Shown here one piece after another: positions 9,252-19,746 of a DNA stretch of 64,000 nucleotides. Below the pieces are notes generated by a model. The model worked only from the letters and a program-made list of their open reading frames with translations, was not told the DNA's origin and searched no databases. A program made the position numbers and the translations under genes. How positions within the stretch are numbered: the stretch's first letter is position 1; the number at the start of each line of letters is the position of its first letter. This DNA is from Bacillus pumilus (lineage in GTDB: Bacteria > Bacillota > Bacilli > Bacillales > Bacillaceae). The stretch spans positions 3,782,001 through 3,846,000 of the forward strand of contig NZ_LT906438.1 of NCBI RefSeq assembly GCF_900186955.1, given 5' to 3'.

Positions 9252-10617
9252 GATTCTCGCTCCCCTCTGTCAACAAATCATGCGATAGAATCACGGTTTT
9301 GCCATTGTATTTCATGCACCATACTGGCTCCAGCCAGACAAACATCGCTTGATCTTGATCTGATGGGGTGGAAGCAGCTTGATAAGCCGGGAAAATTTGT
9401 TCAATTTTCTCAAGGTCATCATATTTCGTCTGCTTGACGATTAAGTCTTTCAACTCTGTCCCATTCATCAGCTTGACCTGTTCGCTCTGACTCGCTTTGT
9501 TGCCTAGAATATAGTTTGGACGCTTGTAATTCAAGATGTCGTCATTCGCCCACTGTACTTCAAGAGAGGTCATCCCAAATGGGTGCTTTGTACTGTTGAC
9601 GATCGGTAGGCCATCCATAAACATATTAAAGGAAAGCTGCTGGTTGCTATTGATGCCAAAGTATTGATAGTCATCGGTAAAGCTTCCCGTATCATTGAAA
9701 TACTTCACACTTCGCTTGATCAAATCGCCCGTTTGGAAAACGGTGCTGCTGTTGATATTGCGATGTTGATATTGGATGCGGTGGTCTTTTTGATTGGCTT
9801 CAAGGCGGCTTGTGCCATCTGTGTACACCGTTCGGTTTAAATTAGACTCCTCGCCGACTAGACTCGGATCCGTAAACAAAGCGTCCTTGAATTTGCTTGT
9901 CTTAATCGTTTCGATAAAGAACATTTTTGCTTCAAGCTGCTTTTGCTTTCTCGGAAGGAGGAAATCTCGTTTCGAATTCGCTGAGAATGTATAGAGATCA
10001 TAGTGCGGCATCTCGTTTTGAGCGGCTGCGATACTGTCCATGAGATTCCGATAGTTAGCGGATTCTATTGTCAGCTCAAGCACCGTTTCCTTGCTGTATG
10101 AAACCAAATAAACTTTCTTATTGGCCTTGTCCTGCTGGGAGAACGGCACAATCATCCGGTCAAACGAATTGTATTCAATGGACTTATTCGGCCATTTAAA
10201 CAACGCTTGGAAAATATCAATCGGAATCGGGTCATTGAACACAAGATCCAATGTCTTCCCCTGTCCTCCGCTTCCATAGAAGAAATTCTTAAATTTCTGC
10301 TCCGAATATTGATCTGACACATCCGAAATCTCTTTCACATCCCAAAGGCTCACATCATTCCAGAAGTTTTGAAAGAGTTCCTTTTGATCCACTTTAAAAT
10401 GCTCCCCATTTGAATGGATGAACATCTCCCGCGGCTTCACGACATCAATGAGGCTTCTAGGCTCATCGCTTGATATCTTCTTCGTTTCCACGACCTGAGT
10501 GCCGGCATCTGCCTGGTCCTGCATGACGGGCTGGAACATCCAAATATTCCACGTAAACACAAGACTGATCGCAATTAGGATTGTCAATATTATGGTTTTA
10601 AAGGTCTCACGCTTCAT
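9238..10617 (-). CDS. walH: WalK-regulating membrane protein WalH (YycH)
   Basis: A 459-residue single-pass protein. The start is placed at 10617 (MKRETFKTIILTILIAISLV), eight codons inside the longest reading, because GAGGATG lies eight bases upstream and family members begin MKRE. The membrane helix covers about residues 7-25, and the rest is extracytoplasmic. With WalI it forms the complex that modulates WalK autophosphorylation. It overlaps the walK stop by 11 bases and the walI start by 14, so expression is tightly coupled. Confidence 0.92.
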   Translation of the reverse strand: MKRETFKTIILTILIAISLVFTWNIWMFQPVMQDQADAGTQVVETKKISSDEPRSLIDVVKPREMFIHSNGEHFKVDQKELFQNFWNDVSLWDVKEISDVSDQYSEQKFKNFFYGSGGQGKTLDLVFNDPIPIDIFQALFKWPNKSIEYNSFDRMIVPFSQQDKANKKVYLVSYSKETVLELTIESANYRNLMDSIAAAQNEMPHYDLYTFSANSKRDFLLPRKQKQLEAKMFFIETIKTSKFKDALFTDPSLVGEESNLNRTVYTDGTSRLEANQKDHRIQYQHRNINSSTVFQTGDLIKRSVKYFNDTGSFTDDYQYFGINSNQQLSFNMFMDGLPIVNSTKHPFGMTSLEVQWANDDILNYKRPNYILGNKASQSEQVKLMNGTELKDLIVKQTKYDDLEKIEQIFPAYQAASTPSDQDQAMFVWLEPVWCMKYNGKTVILSHDLLTEGSENHGVE

Positions 10618-12445
10618 CCCAATCATCCTCTTGTTCTTCATTGTACGGAAGGGTAAAGGTCACTGTTGTTCCTTTTCCTTCAATGCTGTCAGCCCAAATA
10701 TCTCCGCCATGAGCCTGAACCATTTCTTTTGCAATCGCAAGGCCTAGGCCGGTTCCGCCAAGTTTTCTTGTTCTCGCCTTATCCACTCGATAAAAACGTT
10801 CAAAGATTTTATCCATATCCTTCTTCGGAATACCGATCCCTTCATCTTTGACGCTGAATAATACAAGGCCATTCTCCTCATCCAGATCAACGGTAAACGT
10901 GATATGTCCACCCTCTGGAGAGTATTTCATAGCATTGGAAATGATATTATCGAGCACCTGTGTGATTTTATCTTGATCGATTTCCACATATATTTCACGC
11001 TGCGGAAGATTGCGGATAAAATCGACATGCTGCTCTTTCGTCATTTCAAAACGATCAATGACCAATGAGATAAACTTGATAAAATTCGTCCACTCACGGT
11101 TGAATTGATAATCCTTGCTATCGAACTTAGACAGCTGCAGCAGGTCATTAACAAGCCGGATCATACGCTCTGTTTCATTTTGTGTAACACTGAGGAACCT
11201 TGGCGCAAGCTCTTTATCACCAATTGCGCCTTCAGCCAGTGCCTCAAGATAGCTTCGCATCGTCGTCAGCGGTGTGCGCAGTTCATGTGATACGTTTGCG
11301 ACGAATTCACGGCGTTCTGCATCAATTTTCTCCTGCTCTGTGACGTCGTAAATGACCGCAATTAAACCATCAATCTTCCCGTGCTCTTTCTGAATCACTG
11401 AGAAATTTACACGCAAAACAGACAGCTGATCTTCGCGTTCGATTTCTATCAGCATGGAATCTTGATTTTCGACTAAATCTTCAAAGGTATGCGTGTCCTC
11501 GAGGCCCAGTAAGGACGTGATCGGCATCTCTAGTGCTGTTTCACGTGAAACATTTAACAGCTCTAATGCGGGGCTGTTTAATAGAATAATCGCACCGTTT
11601 TGATTCGTTGCGATGACGCCATCCGTCATATAGGCAATGACCGAAGAAAGCTTTTTCCGCTCACCCTCCGTCATCAGCTGCGCTTCCTCCAGCTCTCTCG
11701 TCAGATGGTTAAAGGTTGTCGCAAGCTGGCCAATCTCATCATGTCCATACTTTCGGACCTTTCTGGAAAAGTTCCCTTTGGCGAGCTCTATCGCTTGCTT
11801 TCTCATATCCGAGATTGGGTGTGTAATGGTTCTGAATATGAATATACCAAGTAGAGCGGTTATCCCAAGGGCGAGCAGCGTTCCCGTTGCCAAAATCGTA
11901 TTAATGGTTCGCATTTGGTTAAAAACACTTTCCATGGATGAGACCACATAAATGACACCAACGGTTTCTTGGTTCTCATTTTTCACGGCTGTCGCTGATA
12001 TGCGGACTCGTTTATTCGATTCTGGGTCATAGAATTTTTTCTCGTAGTCTTTGCCTACTGCGAAAATACGGCTAATGATTTGATCTGTGATTTTCTTGCC
12101 GGCAATCTCCTGACTGCCGTTATTCACAGAGGCAATCACCTCTCTGCTTCCGTCAATATAGCTGACTTCAGAAATTTCATTAGACTCATCTTTGTTGTTA
12201 AAGTCGTTTAATATCTTTTGAGCATCCTCTTTTAATTCTGCCTTGCTTTTCGATGAATCTTGTTCTAGGTAATACGATAACGAGTAGATTCGCTGATTCA
12301 AGGAATTATCATATGAATTAATTAAGGACTGCTCTAGCTGCTTCACAAAGTACACGCCAATGATCTGCATGGCGACGATGATCAGCAGCACGTAAATTAA
12401 GGTCAATTTAAAGTGAATCGAGCGAAAAAAACCTACTTTATTCAT
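10607..12445 (-). CDS. walK: Sensor histidine kinase WalK (YycG)
   Basis: A 612-residue essential sensor of cell-wall homeostasis. Order: membrane helix near residues 10-32; extracytoplasmic PDC-like domain to about 180; second helix near 183-204; HAMP (ISDMRKQAIELAKGNFSRKV); PAS domain (about 262-330); HisKA with the phospho-accepting His in VSHELRTPL near 390; and an HATPase domain with N box IISNAMKYSPEGG and G boxes DEGIGIP and GGTGLGLAI. It phosphorylates WalR to control autolysins and is restrained by WalHI. A perfect parS site (11537-11552) lies in the PAS-encoding part, where it reads as NVSRETA. The gene starts seven bases after walR. Confidence 0.97.
   Translation of the reverse strand: MNKVGFFRSIHFKLTLIYVLLIIVAMQIIGVYFVKQLEQSLINSYDNSLNQRIYSLSYYLEQDSSKSKAELKEDAQKILNDFNNKDESNEISEVSYIDGSREVIASVNNGSQEIAGKKITDQIISRIFAVGKDYEKKFYDPESNKRVRISATAVKNENQETVGVIYVVSSMESVFNQMRTINTILATGTLLALGITALLGIFIFRTITHPISDMRKQAIELAKGNFSRKVRKYGHDEIGQLATTFNHLTRELEEAQLMTEGERKKLSSVIAYMTDGVIATNQNGAIILLNSPALELLNVSRETALEMPITSLLGLEDTHTFEDLVENQDSMLIEIEREDQLSVLRVNFSVIQKEHGKIDGLIAVIYDVTEQEKIDAERREFVANVSHELRTPLTTMRSYLEALAEGAIGDKELAPRFLSVTQNETERMIRLVNDLLQLSKFDSKDYQFNREWTNFIKFISLVIDRFEMTKEQHVDFIRNLPQREIYVEIDQDKITQVLDNIISNAMKYSPEGGHITFTVDLDEENGLVLFSVKDEGIGIPKKDMDKIFERFYRVDKARTRKLGGTGLGLAIAKEMVQAHGGDIWADSIEGKGTTVTFTLPYNEEQEDDWDEA
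11537..11552. other. parS site inside walK
   Basis: TGTTTCACGTGAAACA is a perfect 16-base palindrome and an exact match to the Bacillus parS consensus. It is embedded in the walK reading frame, where it encodes NVSRET. Confidence 0.95.
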
Positions 12446-12452
12446 AAGAATC

Positions 12453-13160
12453 TTAGTCCTGCTCTGGGTTTCTTAAATAGTAGCCGACGCCTCGTCTTGT
12501 CACGATCCAGCTCGGGTGGCTAGGGTTGTCTTCAATTTTCTCACGAAGACGGCGGACGGTGACGTCTACTGTACGGACATCCCCGAAGTAATCGTAGCCC
12601 CATACGGTTTGCAGCAAGTGCTCACGTGTCATAACCTGTCCGATATGTTTCGCTAAGTAATGAAGCAATTCGAACTCACGGTGTGTCAATTCAATCGTTT
12701 CCTCGCGCTTAGACACCACATACGCATCTGGATAAATGACAAGTGATCCAATTTCAATATCATTTGATTCAGATTCTTCCTCTGTCTGCGGTGTAGCAAT
12801 TTGTCTTCTTAAATTCGCTTTCACACGGGCAAGCAGTTCGCGCGTGCTAAATGGCTTCGTCACATAATCATCTGCGCCAAGCTCAAGACCGATGACTTTA
12901 TCAATTTCAGAGTCTTTTGCTGTCAGCATGATAATCGGCATGTCATATTTCTTTCTCACTTCACGGCATACCTCAACGCCATCTTTGTTCGGTAGCATAA
13001 TGTCGAGCAGAATAATGTCCGGTTTGATTTCTTCTACCATTTCAAGGGCTTCATTGCCGTCATATGCACAATGAACCTCATAGCCCTCTTTTCTTAAGTT
13101 AAACTCCAATATATCAGCAATCGGTTTTTCATCATCTACGACAAGAATCTTTTTTTCCAT
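12453..13160 (-). CDS. walR: Response regulator WalR (YycF)
   Basis: A 235-residue OmpR/PhoB-type regulator. The receiver domain ([20 protein letters not shown]) has the acidic pair DD near residues 9-10, phospho-accepting Asp in LLDIMLP near 53 and Lys in VTKPF near 102. A winged-helix DNA-binding domain follows ([29 protein letters not shown]). The start is set at 13160, not the longer reading at 13187, because AGGAGG lies eight bases before this ATG and family proteins begin [10 protein letters not shown]. It controls cell-wall hydrolase genes and is the first gene of walRKHIJ. A TATAAT at 13255-13260 (reverse strand) could be the -10 box, with only a weak -35. Confidence 0.97.
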   Translation of the reverse strand: MEKKILVVDDEKPIADILEFNLRKEGYEVHCAYDGNEALEMVEEIKPDIILLDIMLPNKDGVEVCREVRKKYDMPIIMLTAKDSEIDKVIGLELGADDYVTKPFSTRELLARVKANLRRQIATPQTEEESESNDIEIGSLVIYPDAYVVSKREETIELTHREFELLHYLAKHIGQVMTREHLLQTVWGYDYFGDVRTVDVTVRRLREKIEDNPSHPSWIVTRRGVGYYLRNPEQD

Positions 13161-13414
13161 TGTGATTTCCTCCTGCATTTTTAGCATCTATGTCATTCCA
13201 TTTTTGCATGTCTCATCAGACCTTTTTCATTTGAGCAAAAAAGGTTCACTGTCTATTATAACGTTTTACGTGGCAAAGATAAAAATAATAACGGCTTTCT
13301 TTTCTAGCAATCGTTGGATAGGAAGACGATACTCAAAAAAATGATGGTTTTTTTCCTTTTTTATTGAAACTTTTCCAGTCACTGATCGTCTATATAGATG
13401 TAACGTCTTCTTCT

Positions 13415-13456
13415 TATGGAGCCGGGCCCTACCTAGGTCCGGCTTCTCCCTTTTTA
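13415..13456 (+). terminator. Plus-strand hairpin with T run, no obvious gene upstream
   Basis: AGCCGG and CCGGCT enclose a loop containing ACCTAGGT, followed by CTCCC and five T's on the plus strand. The reverse strand lacks a U run, so it would act on a plus-strand transcript. No plus-strand gene precedes it. The rest of the 13161-13470 gap holds only the presumed walR promoter. Confidence 0.45.
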
Positions 13457-13470
13457 TGCCTTCTTTTCAT

Positions 13471-13506
13471 AAAATAAAAACGCACCTGCGATTGCAGATG
13501 CGTTTG
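13471..13506 (-). terminator. Terminator of the tRNA operon
   Basis: AACGCACCTGC pairs with GCAGATGCGTT with one G-U-type position; a TTTTTATTTT tract follows on the reverse strand, directly after tRNA-Phe. Confidence 0.9.
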
Positions 13507-13510
13507 GAAG

Positions 13511-13583
<73 letters not shown>

Positions 13584-13610
13584 ATCATCAAAAAGATGAA
13601 TAAGTATAAA

Positions 13611-13687
13611 TGGCGGTCCGGACGGGACTCGAACCCGCGACCTCCTGCGTGACAGGCAGGCATTCTAACCAACTGAACTACCGGACC
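13611..13687 (-). tRNA. tRNA-Asp (GTC)
   Basis: Reverse-strand cloverleaf starting GGTCCGG and ending CCGGACCG plus an encoded CCA. The anticodon loop reads CTGTCAC with anticodon GTC. Confidence 0.97.
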
Positions 13688-13769
13688 TCAGTAACTTGCC
13701 CGAAAAAGCAATCGTGGTGCTCTTCCAAGCAAGTGAGGAAAAATTAGCTTAACGCTAAAGTAAATCAAT

Positions 13770-13840
13770 GACCCGTACGGGATTCGAACCCGTGTTACCG
13801 CCGTGAAAGGGCGGTGTCTTAACCGCTTGACCAACGGGCC
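13770..13840 (-). tRNA. tRNA-Glu (TTC)
   Basis: Reverse-strand cloverleaf from GGCCCGTTGG to ACGGGTCA, anticodon stem CCGCC/GGCGG around CTTTCAC, anticodon TTC. CCA is not encoded. The 3' boundary may be off by one base. Confidence 0.96.
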
Positions 13841-13846
13841 AATACA

Positions 13847-13922
13847 TGGTGAGCCATGAAGGACTCGAACCTTCGACCCTCTGATTAAAAGTCAGATGCT
13901 CTACCAACTGAGCTAATGGCTC
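13847..13922 (-). tRNA. tRNA-Lys (TTT)
   Basis: Reverse-strand cloverleaf from GAGCCATTAG to ATGGCTCA with encoded CCA; anticodon loop CTTTTAA, anticodon TTT. First gene of the tRNA cluster. Confidence 0.97.
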
Positions 13923-14036
13923 TCGGTTTGTGAAAAGTAATTCTGAAGAAGTTGTATTGCGTCAAACCAATCGCTTTAAAAAAGCTGGAACATCGCATCC
14001 TAACAAGTTTCAGAGACCTTTGCAACAACGAGATTT

Positions 14037-14066
14037 ATAATATCATAGAGTAATTACATATGGCAA
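14037..14066 (-). promoter_or_regulatory. Probable SigA promoter of the tRNA cluster
   Basis: Reverse strand TTGCCA (14061-14066) and TATTAT (14037-14042) are 18 bases apart, about 115 bases before tRNA-Lys. The 13923-14264 gap otherwise contains only the leader of the peroxiredoxin gene. Confidence 0.5.
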
Positions 14067-14264
14067 TACGTTTTTCGACATTTTTTTAAAAAAAGTGTCG
14101 GATTTGAAATCTCCTGCCAAATCCCTTCTACTTGCAACCGCCTTCATTTTCACTGCCTCTTTTCATGACCTCTGCCTATTCAAGCACATAGAAACGTTTT
14201 AGACCGCCCGAAATTGGTTATACATGAAACAAGTGACATTGTGATTGAAAAAGGAGGAAGCAGT

Positions 14265-14789
14265 ATGAGTTCATTCAAATTAGGAGATAAAATGCCCAAT
14301 TTTTCACTTCCAACCATTCAGGGCGAACATATTGATTTTCACAAACATTTAGAGGAGCATCAAAGCTGGCACCTCATCGTCTTCTTTAGAGGCTCATGGT
14401 GCCCAGTATGTGTAGAAGAATTGAAAGAGCTCGAACAGCAGCAGCCATACTTTCAAGACAAGGATATCCACTTAATGGCGATTTCAACGGATCATTCTGA
14501 TGACTTGAAGGAATTTGCCGATAAAGAAGGACTATCCTTCCCAATCATGTCTGACAAGGACCTCACTTCATTAAAAGCATATGAAGTCCACTATCACGGA
14601 GAAGATGCTCCTTATGAAGATCACGGAGTGCACGGGGAACCTGCCTATTTCTTATTAAACGAAAAGGGCCAAGTCCTCTATCAGCAAAGACAAACAAGTC
14701 CGTTTGGCAGACCGCATGCCAACGAACTGCGCAAAATCATTCAGTACATCCGCAAAAACTTAAAAGGCCAATATAAAAGCGTGAAATAA
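14265..14789 (+). CDS. Peroxiredoxin-like thiol peroxidase (AhpC/TSA family)
   Basis: A 174-residue thioredoxin-fold protein. The motif FFRGSWCPVCVEEL near residues 41-54 holds the probable peroxidatic Cys and a second Cys three residues on, as in some BCP/PrxQ-like or thioredoxin-type redoxins. It would reduce hydroperoxides or thiols in the cytosol. The start is set at 14265 because AAAGGAGG lies directly upstream; the longer reading at 14214 has no site. It stands alone between the tRNA cluster and a terminator. A His-rich stretch (YEVHYHGEDAPYEDHGVHG) near residues 105-125 is unusual for the family. Confidence 0.85.
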   Translation: MSSFKLGDKMPNFSLPTIQGEHIDFHKHLEEHQSWHLIVFFRGSWCPVCVEELKELEQQQPYFQDKDIHLMAISTDHSDDLKEFADKEGLSFPIMSDKDLTSLKAYEVHYHGEDAPYEDHGVHGEPAYFLLNEKGQVLYQQRQTSPFGRPHANELRKIIQYIRKNLKGQYKSVK

Positions 14790-14790
14790 G

Positions 14791-14822
14791 AAAGAAGCCC
14801 TCATGACGAGGGCTTCTTTTAT
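14791..14822. terminator. Terminator between peroxiredoxin and small membrane protein genes
   Basis: AAGCCCTC pairs with GAGGGCTT around ATGAC, with CTTTT after it on the plus strand. It lies between convergent genes. Confidence 0.85.
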
Positions 14823-15028
14823 GAATTCCTTTTATGATATATCCAGTCTGCGACGAAAAACACAAGAAGACCCGACATGAGAATCACAAAAGTGACGGGT
14901 GGTTTATCATCTTGGAAATAAGAGTACAGCGAATGTCCTCCTAATGCGAGAAGATAAAAGATAAATGCCGGCCCAGCTGCTTTATGTGCATTCGCTTGTT
15001 CTTTTTTCGTACTTTTTTTGAAAAACAT
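14819..15028 (-). CDS. Small two-helix membrane protein of unknown function
   Basis: A 69-residue protein: a Lys-rich, Ala-rich cytosolic start (MFFKKSTKKEQANAHKAAG), then two hydrophobic segments near residues 19-37 and 46-62 and a basic tail (IYHKRNS). I do not recognise the family. The ATG at 15028 has AAGGGGAAT upstream, and the gene follows the DUF418 gene by 15 bases on the same strand. It is therefore probably co-transcribed and may be a partner of that membrane protein. The position, ribosome site and helix pattern support a real gene. Confidence 0.65.
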   Translation of the reverse strand: MFFKKSTKKEQANAHKAAGPAFIFYLLALGGHSLYSYFQDDKPPVTFVILMSGLLVFFVADWIYHKRNS

Positions 15029-15043
15029 TGTAACGATTCCCCT

Positions 15044-16177
15044 TTATGCTGCTTTCTTCTTCGTCACCCGGCGAAGTGCCTGCGAACGAATATATTCCAT
15101 TGGACCAATTCTCCAAACCTTTAGACAACATGCTGATATGGCGATTTGCAGAAGAGAAATGAGCAGCCATGCCAATACGATAAGAGGGGCGTTGATTTGC
15201 CCGCCAAGACCCAATCCCCAGCTATAAAAAAGAACCGAGCAGATGACATTTTGCAGGATGTAACAGCTGAGCGCCATTTTCCCTACATATTCAAACCAAT
15301 TCCACATGAACCATGACTCCGTGTGAGCCAAGAGCTTCGCAATAACAGCGATATAGAAAAGAGAGAGGAATGGCGAAAACGCATAGCGCACAACGAATTC
15401 CACTAGTTCGTTCGGAACGAAGACAAGTGCATTCAGCGGCAAACCCACCCACAGACCGATTCGGAATAATCTTTTCCGTAGAGATTGCCCGCGTTCGTTT
15501 GCATAAAAAACACCGGCTCTCATCATCCGCACACCTAATAAAAACAGAAATGTGTTCATTGGAATGATAAAGATCGCTTCCCCCCGGTACATGAAAAAGT
15601 GTTGTAATCGTTCTTGAACCTGTGAGATCCATGTCTCTGGTAGTTGCTCTTCCAGCGCCGGTTCACTGCTTTGATCATACGATTCTGTTTCCATTTCAGA
15701 GAGGGCGAACACCATCAGACAGGACAGAACAAGCAGATGAATGACTCCAGAGAAGATCATGCCTCTTTTGATACGCTTGCTCCCTCCTCGCACAATAAAT
15801 GCCACAAGCAAACCGGTGACAGCGTAACTCATGAGCACATCATATTCCATCACAAGTGCAAAATGGACAAAGCCTTCGATAAATAAAAATAAAAGAATCC
15901 ATAAATATGTACCCGGCCAAGGCGTGTTTTTTCTTTTGGCCTGCTGGTATTTGAGCTCTAGCCCTACACCGAACATGATAGTGAGCAGCGAGAGCATTTT
16001 CCCATAGACGAACATGGAAACAAGGCTTTCTAGAAAACTGCCATTCTCATATTCATCTGCAATCTGATCTGTCGCAAAGGTATCCCCTGCATAGGCAAAA
16101 AACCAGACGTTCGTTCCCAATGTGCCTAATATGGCGAAACCTCTTAAAATATCTAATAATCTTATTCTTTCTTTCAC
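15044..16177 (-). CDS. DUF418 domain integral membrane protein
   Basis: A 377-residue polytopic protein with about nine hydrophobic segments. The N-terminal signature RLLDILRGFAILGTLGTNV and the C-terminal DUF418 part (LSCYILQNVICSVLFY; GPMEYIRSQALRRVT) match the YeiB/YrkO/YxaH family, whose members are often annotated as possible transporters with no established substrate. GTG at 16177 is used with AAGGAG upstream. It probably shares a transcript with the small membrane gene downstream. No catalytic motif was seen, and function is unknown. Confidence 0.82.
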   Translation of the reverse strand: MKERIRLLDILRGFAILGTLGTNVWFFAYAGDTFATDQIADEYENGSFLESLVSMFVYGKMLSLLTIMFGVGLELKYQQAKRKNTPWPGTYLWILLFLFIEGFVHFALVMEYDVLMSYAVTGLLVAFIVRGGSKRIKRGMIFSGVIHLLVLSCLMVFALSEMETESYDQSSEPALEEQLPETWISQVQERLQHFFMYRGEAIFIIPMNTFLFLLGVRMMRAGVFYANERGQSLRKRLFRIGLWVGLPLNALVFVPNELVEFVVRYAFSPFLSLFYIAVIAKLLAHTESWFMWNWFEYVGKMALSCYILQNVICSVLFYSWGLGLGGQINAPLIVLAWLLISLLQIAISACCLKVWRIGPMEYIRSQALRRVTKKKAA

Positions 16178-16260
16178 TAGAACGCTCCTTCCCCCTATAC
16201 AGTTATCATATTTTGGTAATGATCGGAAGCTTGTTCTACTGAAATTAAGAAATTTTTAAA

Positions 16261-16299
16261 CAAAAAGACACCAGTAAAATGTGAATTTTACTGGTGTCT
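16261..16299 (-). terminator. Terminator after purA
   Basis: GACACCAGTAAAAT pairs with ATTTTACTGGTGTC around a three-base loop; a U-rich tract follows on the reverse strand. Confidence 0.92.
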
Positions 16300-16312
16300 G
16301 ATCAGTCTATGA

Positions 16313-17632
<1,320 letters not shown>

Positions 17633-17686
17633 TTATCTCTTTCAAACACATTTATTTTATCAATGCAAAACGAAAAAGTCAACGCG

Positions 17687-17730
17687 AAATCCGAACATTA
17701 ATATCTCGAAATCAAATTTTGTTCGTTTTA
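17687..17730. promoter_or_regulatory. PurBox pair (PurR operator) upstream of purA
   Basis: AAATCCGAACATT (17687-17699) matches the PurBox consensus AWWWCCGAACWWT exactly. A second, weaker box (reverse strand TAAAACGAACAAA, 17718-17730) lies in inverted orientation. The two CGAAC cores face each other at the spacing known for B. subtilis purA and pur. Confidence 0.8.
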
Positions 17731-17818
17731 AATATGAGAAAAAGCGCTTTAATCACTTCTTCAGCGCTTAAAAAGGGAGATTTTGAGTAAAAACAACAAT
17801 TTTGATTATTCTTACTTT

Positions 17819-18430
17819 CTATTGATTTTCAATTAAATGAATCATAGAGCTTGCCATAAAATCAGGTGAGTACGGTCTCCCTGTCCTCAGCCACCATTCA
17901 GCTGTTCCAACATAAGCCGAAATGACGAATTGCTTCTGCATGTCGATAGGAACGAGATGCGGATCAGGCTTTGAGCCTGCAACCCCCTTTACCCCCAAAG
18001 AAAAGCTTTCTTCAAAAAAAGCACGAACCGTTCCATGAATATTGAGCTCTCGTCCTCGCTTCAAGAGAATTTGATACTCCTCTTCGTGTTCTTGCAAATG
18101 CTGATAAAATCGAAAAATATACACATATGCCGCATGCTCTTTTTCCAAATTACCTTCTTGTACAGGCGCAAAAATGGCACATTTCATCACATCAAACATC
18201 TCATCCATCACCTGCTGGGCAAGATCAAATTTATCCTCATAATGCTGATAAAAGGTCGTGCGGTGGATGCCCGCCACTTTCGTCAAATCCTGTACAGAAA
18301 TTTTCCCCCATTCTTTCTCGCTTAATAACTGAAATAATGCTTTTCTTAATTGCTGCTTTGATTCCGTTGCGCGCTTATCCCCTCTGTAGCAGTCCGCCAC
18401 AAGCCGCTCTCCCCTTCCTATTTTCTTCAA
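17819..18430 (-). CDS. TetR/AcrR family transcriptional regulator
   Basis: About 203 residues. The N-terminal helix-turn-helix near residues 35-65 reads ISVQDLTKVAGIHRTTFYQHYEDK, a TetR_N pattern, and the C-terminal TetR_C-type domain would bind an effector. It diverges from the P450 gene across about 105 bases, so it probably represses that gene and itself; this is inference. The start is uncertain: a TTG at 18430 has only a weak site, while a good GGAGG near 18456-18460 has no nearby ATG in frame. Confidence 0.78.
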   Translation of the reverse strand: MKKIGRGERLVADCYRGDKRATESKQQLRKALFQLLSEKEWGKISVQDLTKVAGIHRTTFYQHYEDKFDLAQQVMDEMFDVMKCAIFAPVQEGNLEKEHAAYVYIFRFYQHLQEHEEEYQILLKRGRELNIHGTVRAFFEESFSLGVKGVAGSKPDPHLVPIDMQKQFVISAYVGTAEWWLRTGRPYSPDFMASSMIHLIENQ

Positions 18431-18536
18431 CAGATTTCGCTTTTCTGTTGGTTGAATCCTCCAGGCTGATGAATTAACTTTAATCTAACACAATGAAAAA
18501 AAGGAAGCATCTGACAACCTATAAGGAGTGATGATC

Positions 18537-19742
18537 ATGGAAACAACAACCCCAAGTGCCGTGCAAAAAACGTTATTAAGAGGAAAAAACAAGCAGGACC
18601 CGTATCACCCATTTGATTGGTATGCCAACATGCGCCAGACATCACCTGTTCATTTTGACGAAGCCAGCCGAACGTGGAGTGTATTCACCTACGAGGAAGC
18701 AAAGCGTGTGACAATCGATAAAGATACCTTTTCGAGTCAGCCTCCTAAAAACCAGCGGAAGCATTCACTGATGAAAACAATGGTGATGATGGACCCTCCC
18801 AATCACACTCGTATCCGCTCCATTGTCAGCAAAGCCTTTACTCCTCGAGTCATGAAATTGTGGGAGCCTCGTATTCAAGAATTGATGGATGAACTCATGG
18901 CACAACTTGAAGGAAAAAAAGAGATTGACCTAGTGCAAGACATCTCTTATCCGCTTCCTGTCATTGTCATTGCAGAACTTTTAGGTGTGCCGTCAGAGCA
19001 TAAACAATCCTTTAAAGAATGGTCAGATATTCTCGTCAGCATGCCTAAAAGTGAAAATGAGGAGGATGTAGCTGAATGGCAGAAAACACGTGACAAAGGA
19101 GAAGCTGACATGATGGCGTTTTTTGCAGACACCATTGAAAAGAAACGTCACAACCTCGGTGATGATTTGATTTCCCTCATTATTCAAGCGGAGGAGAATG
19201 GAGACAAACTGTCAGCGGATGAACTAATTCCATTTTGTAATCTTCTTCTTTTAGCCGGCAACGAAACAACTACCAACTTGATCTCCAATATGATCTTCAG
19301 CTTGTTAGAACAGCCGGGTGCGTATAAAGCGCTCGCCCAATCACCTGAACTCATCCCACGTGCAGTGGAGGAGGCCGTCCGTTTTCGTGCACCAGCTCCT
19401 ACAATCGTCCGTTATGTCACAAAAGATACAGAGCTTGGAGGAGAAGTGTTGAAAAAGGGAGACAATGTGATTGTGTTTCTTGCTTCCGCCAACCGAGATG
19501 AGCGTCAATTTTCAAACGCACACGAATACGATATACACCGCCATCCTAATCCTCATATTGGTTTCGGGCACGGCATCCATTTCTGTCTTGGCGCACCACT
19601 CGCACGTCTTGAAGCATGTACAGCTATAAAGACTTTAATCGAACGATATGAGGCGTTAGAGCTCCTTTCTTACGTTCCGATGACAAGCAGCAGCATGTAT
19701 GGACTGAAAGAACTGAAACTGCGCGTCACGCCTCGTTCATAA
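18537..19742 (+). CDS. Cytochrome P450, CYP109-like
   Basis: A 401-residue soluble P450. The I-helix oxygen-activation motif AGNETTTN is near residue 240, ExxR lies in the K-helix (EEAVRFR) near 281, and the heme-binding loop FGHGIHFCLG near residue 344 carries the Cys ligand. Overall sequence is close to CYP109B1 (YjiB) as I recall it, an enzyme that hydroxylates fatty acids and terpenoids with partner ferredoxins. No redox partner is adjacent. ATG at 18537 lies eight bases after AAGGAG and is preferred over GTG 18528 and ATG 18531. The divergent TetR gene is its likely regulator. Confidence 0.92.
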   Translation: METTTPSAVQKTLLRGKNKQDPYHPFDWYANMRQTSPVHFDEASRTWSVFTYEEAKRVTIDKDTFSSQPPKNQRKHSLMKTMVMMDPPNHTRIRSIVSKAFTPRVMKLWEPRIQELMDELMAQLEGKKEIDLVQDISYPLPVIVIAELLGVPSEHKQSFKEWSDILVSMPKSENEEDVAEWQKTRDKGEADMMAFFADTIEKKRHNLGDDLISLIIQAEENGDKLSADELIPFCNLLLLAGNETTTNLISNMIFSLLEQPGAYKALAQSPELIPRAVEEAVRFRAPAPTIVRYVTKDTELGGEVLKKGDNVIVFLASANRDERQFSNAHEYDIHRHPNPHIGFGHGIHFCLGAPLARLEACTAIKTLIERYEALELLSYVPMTSSSMYGLKELKLRVTPRS

Positions 19743-19746
19743 CAGA

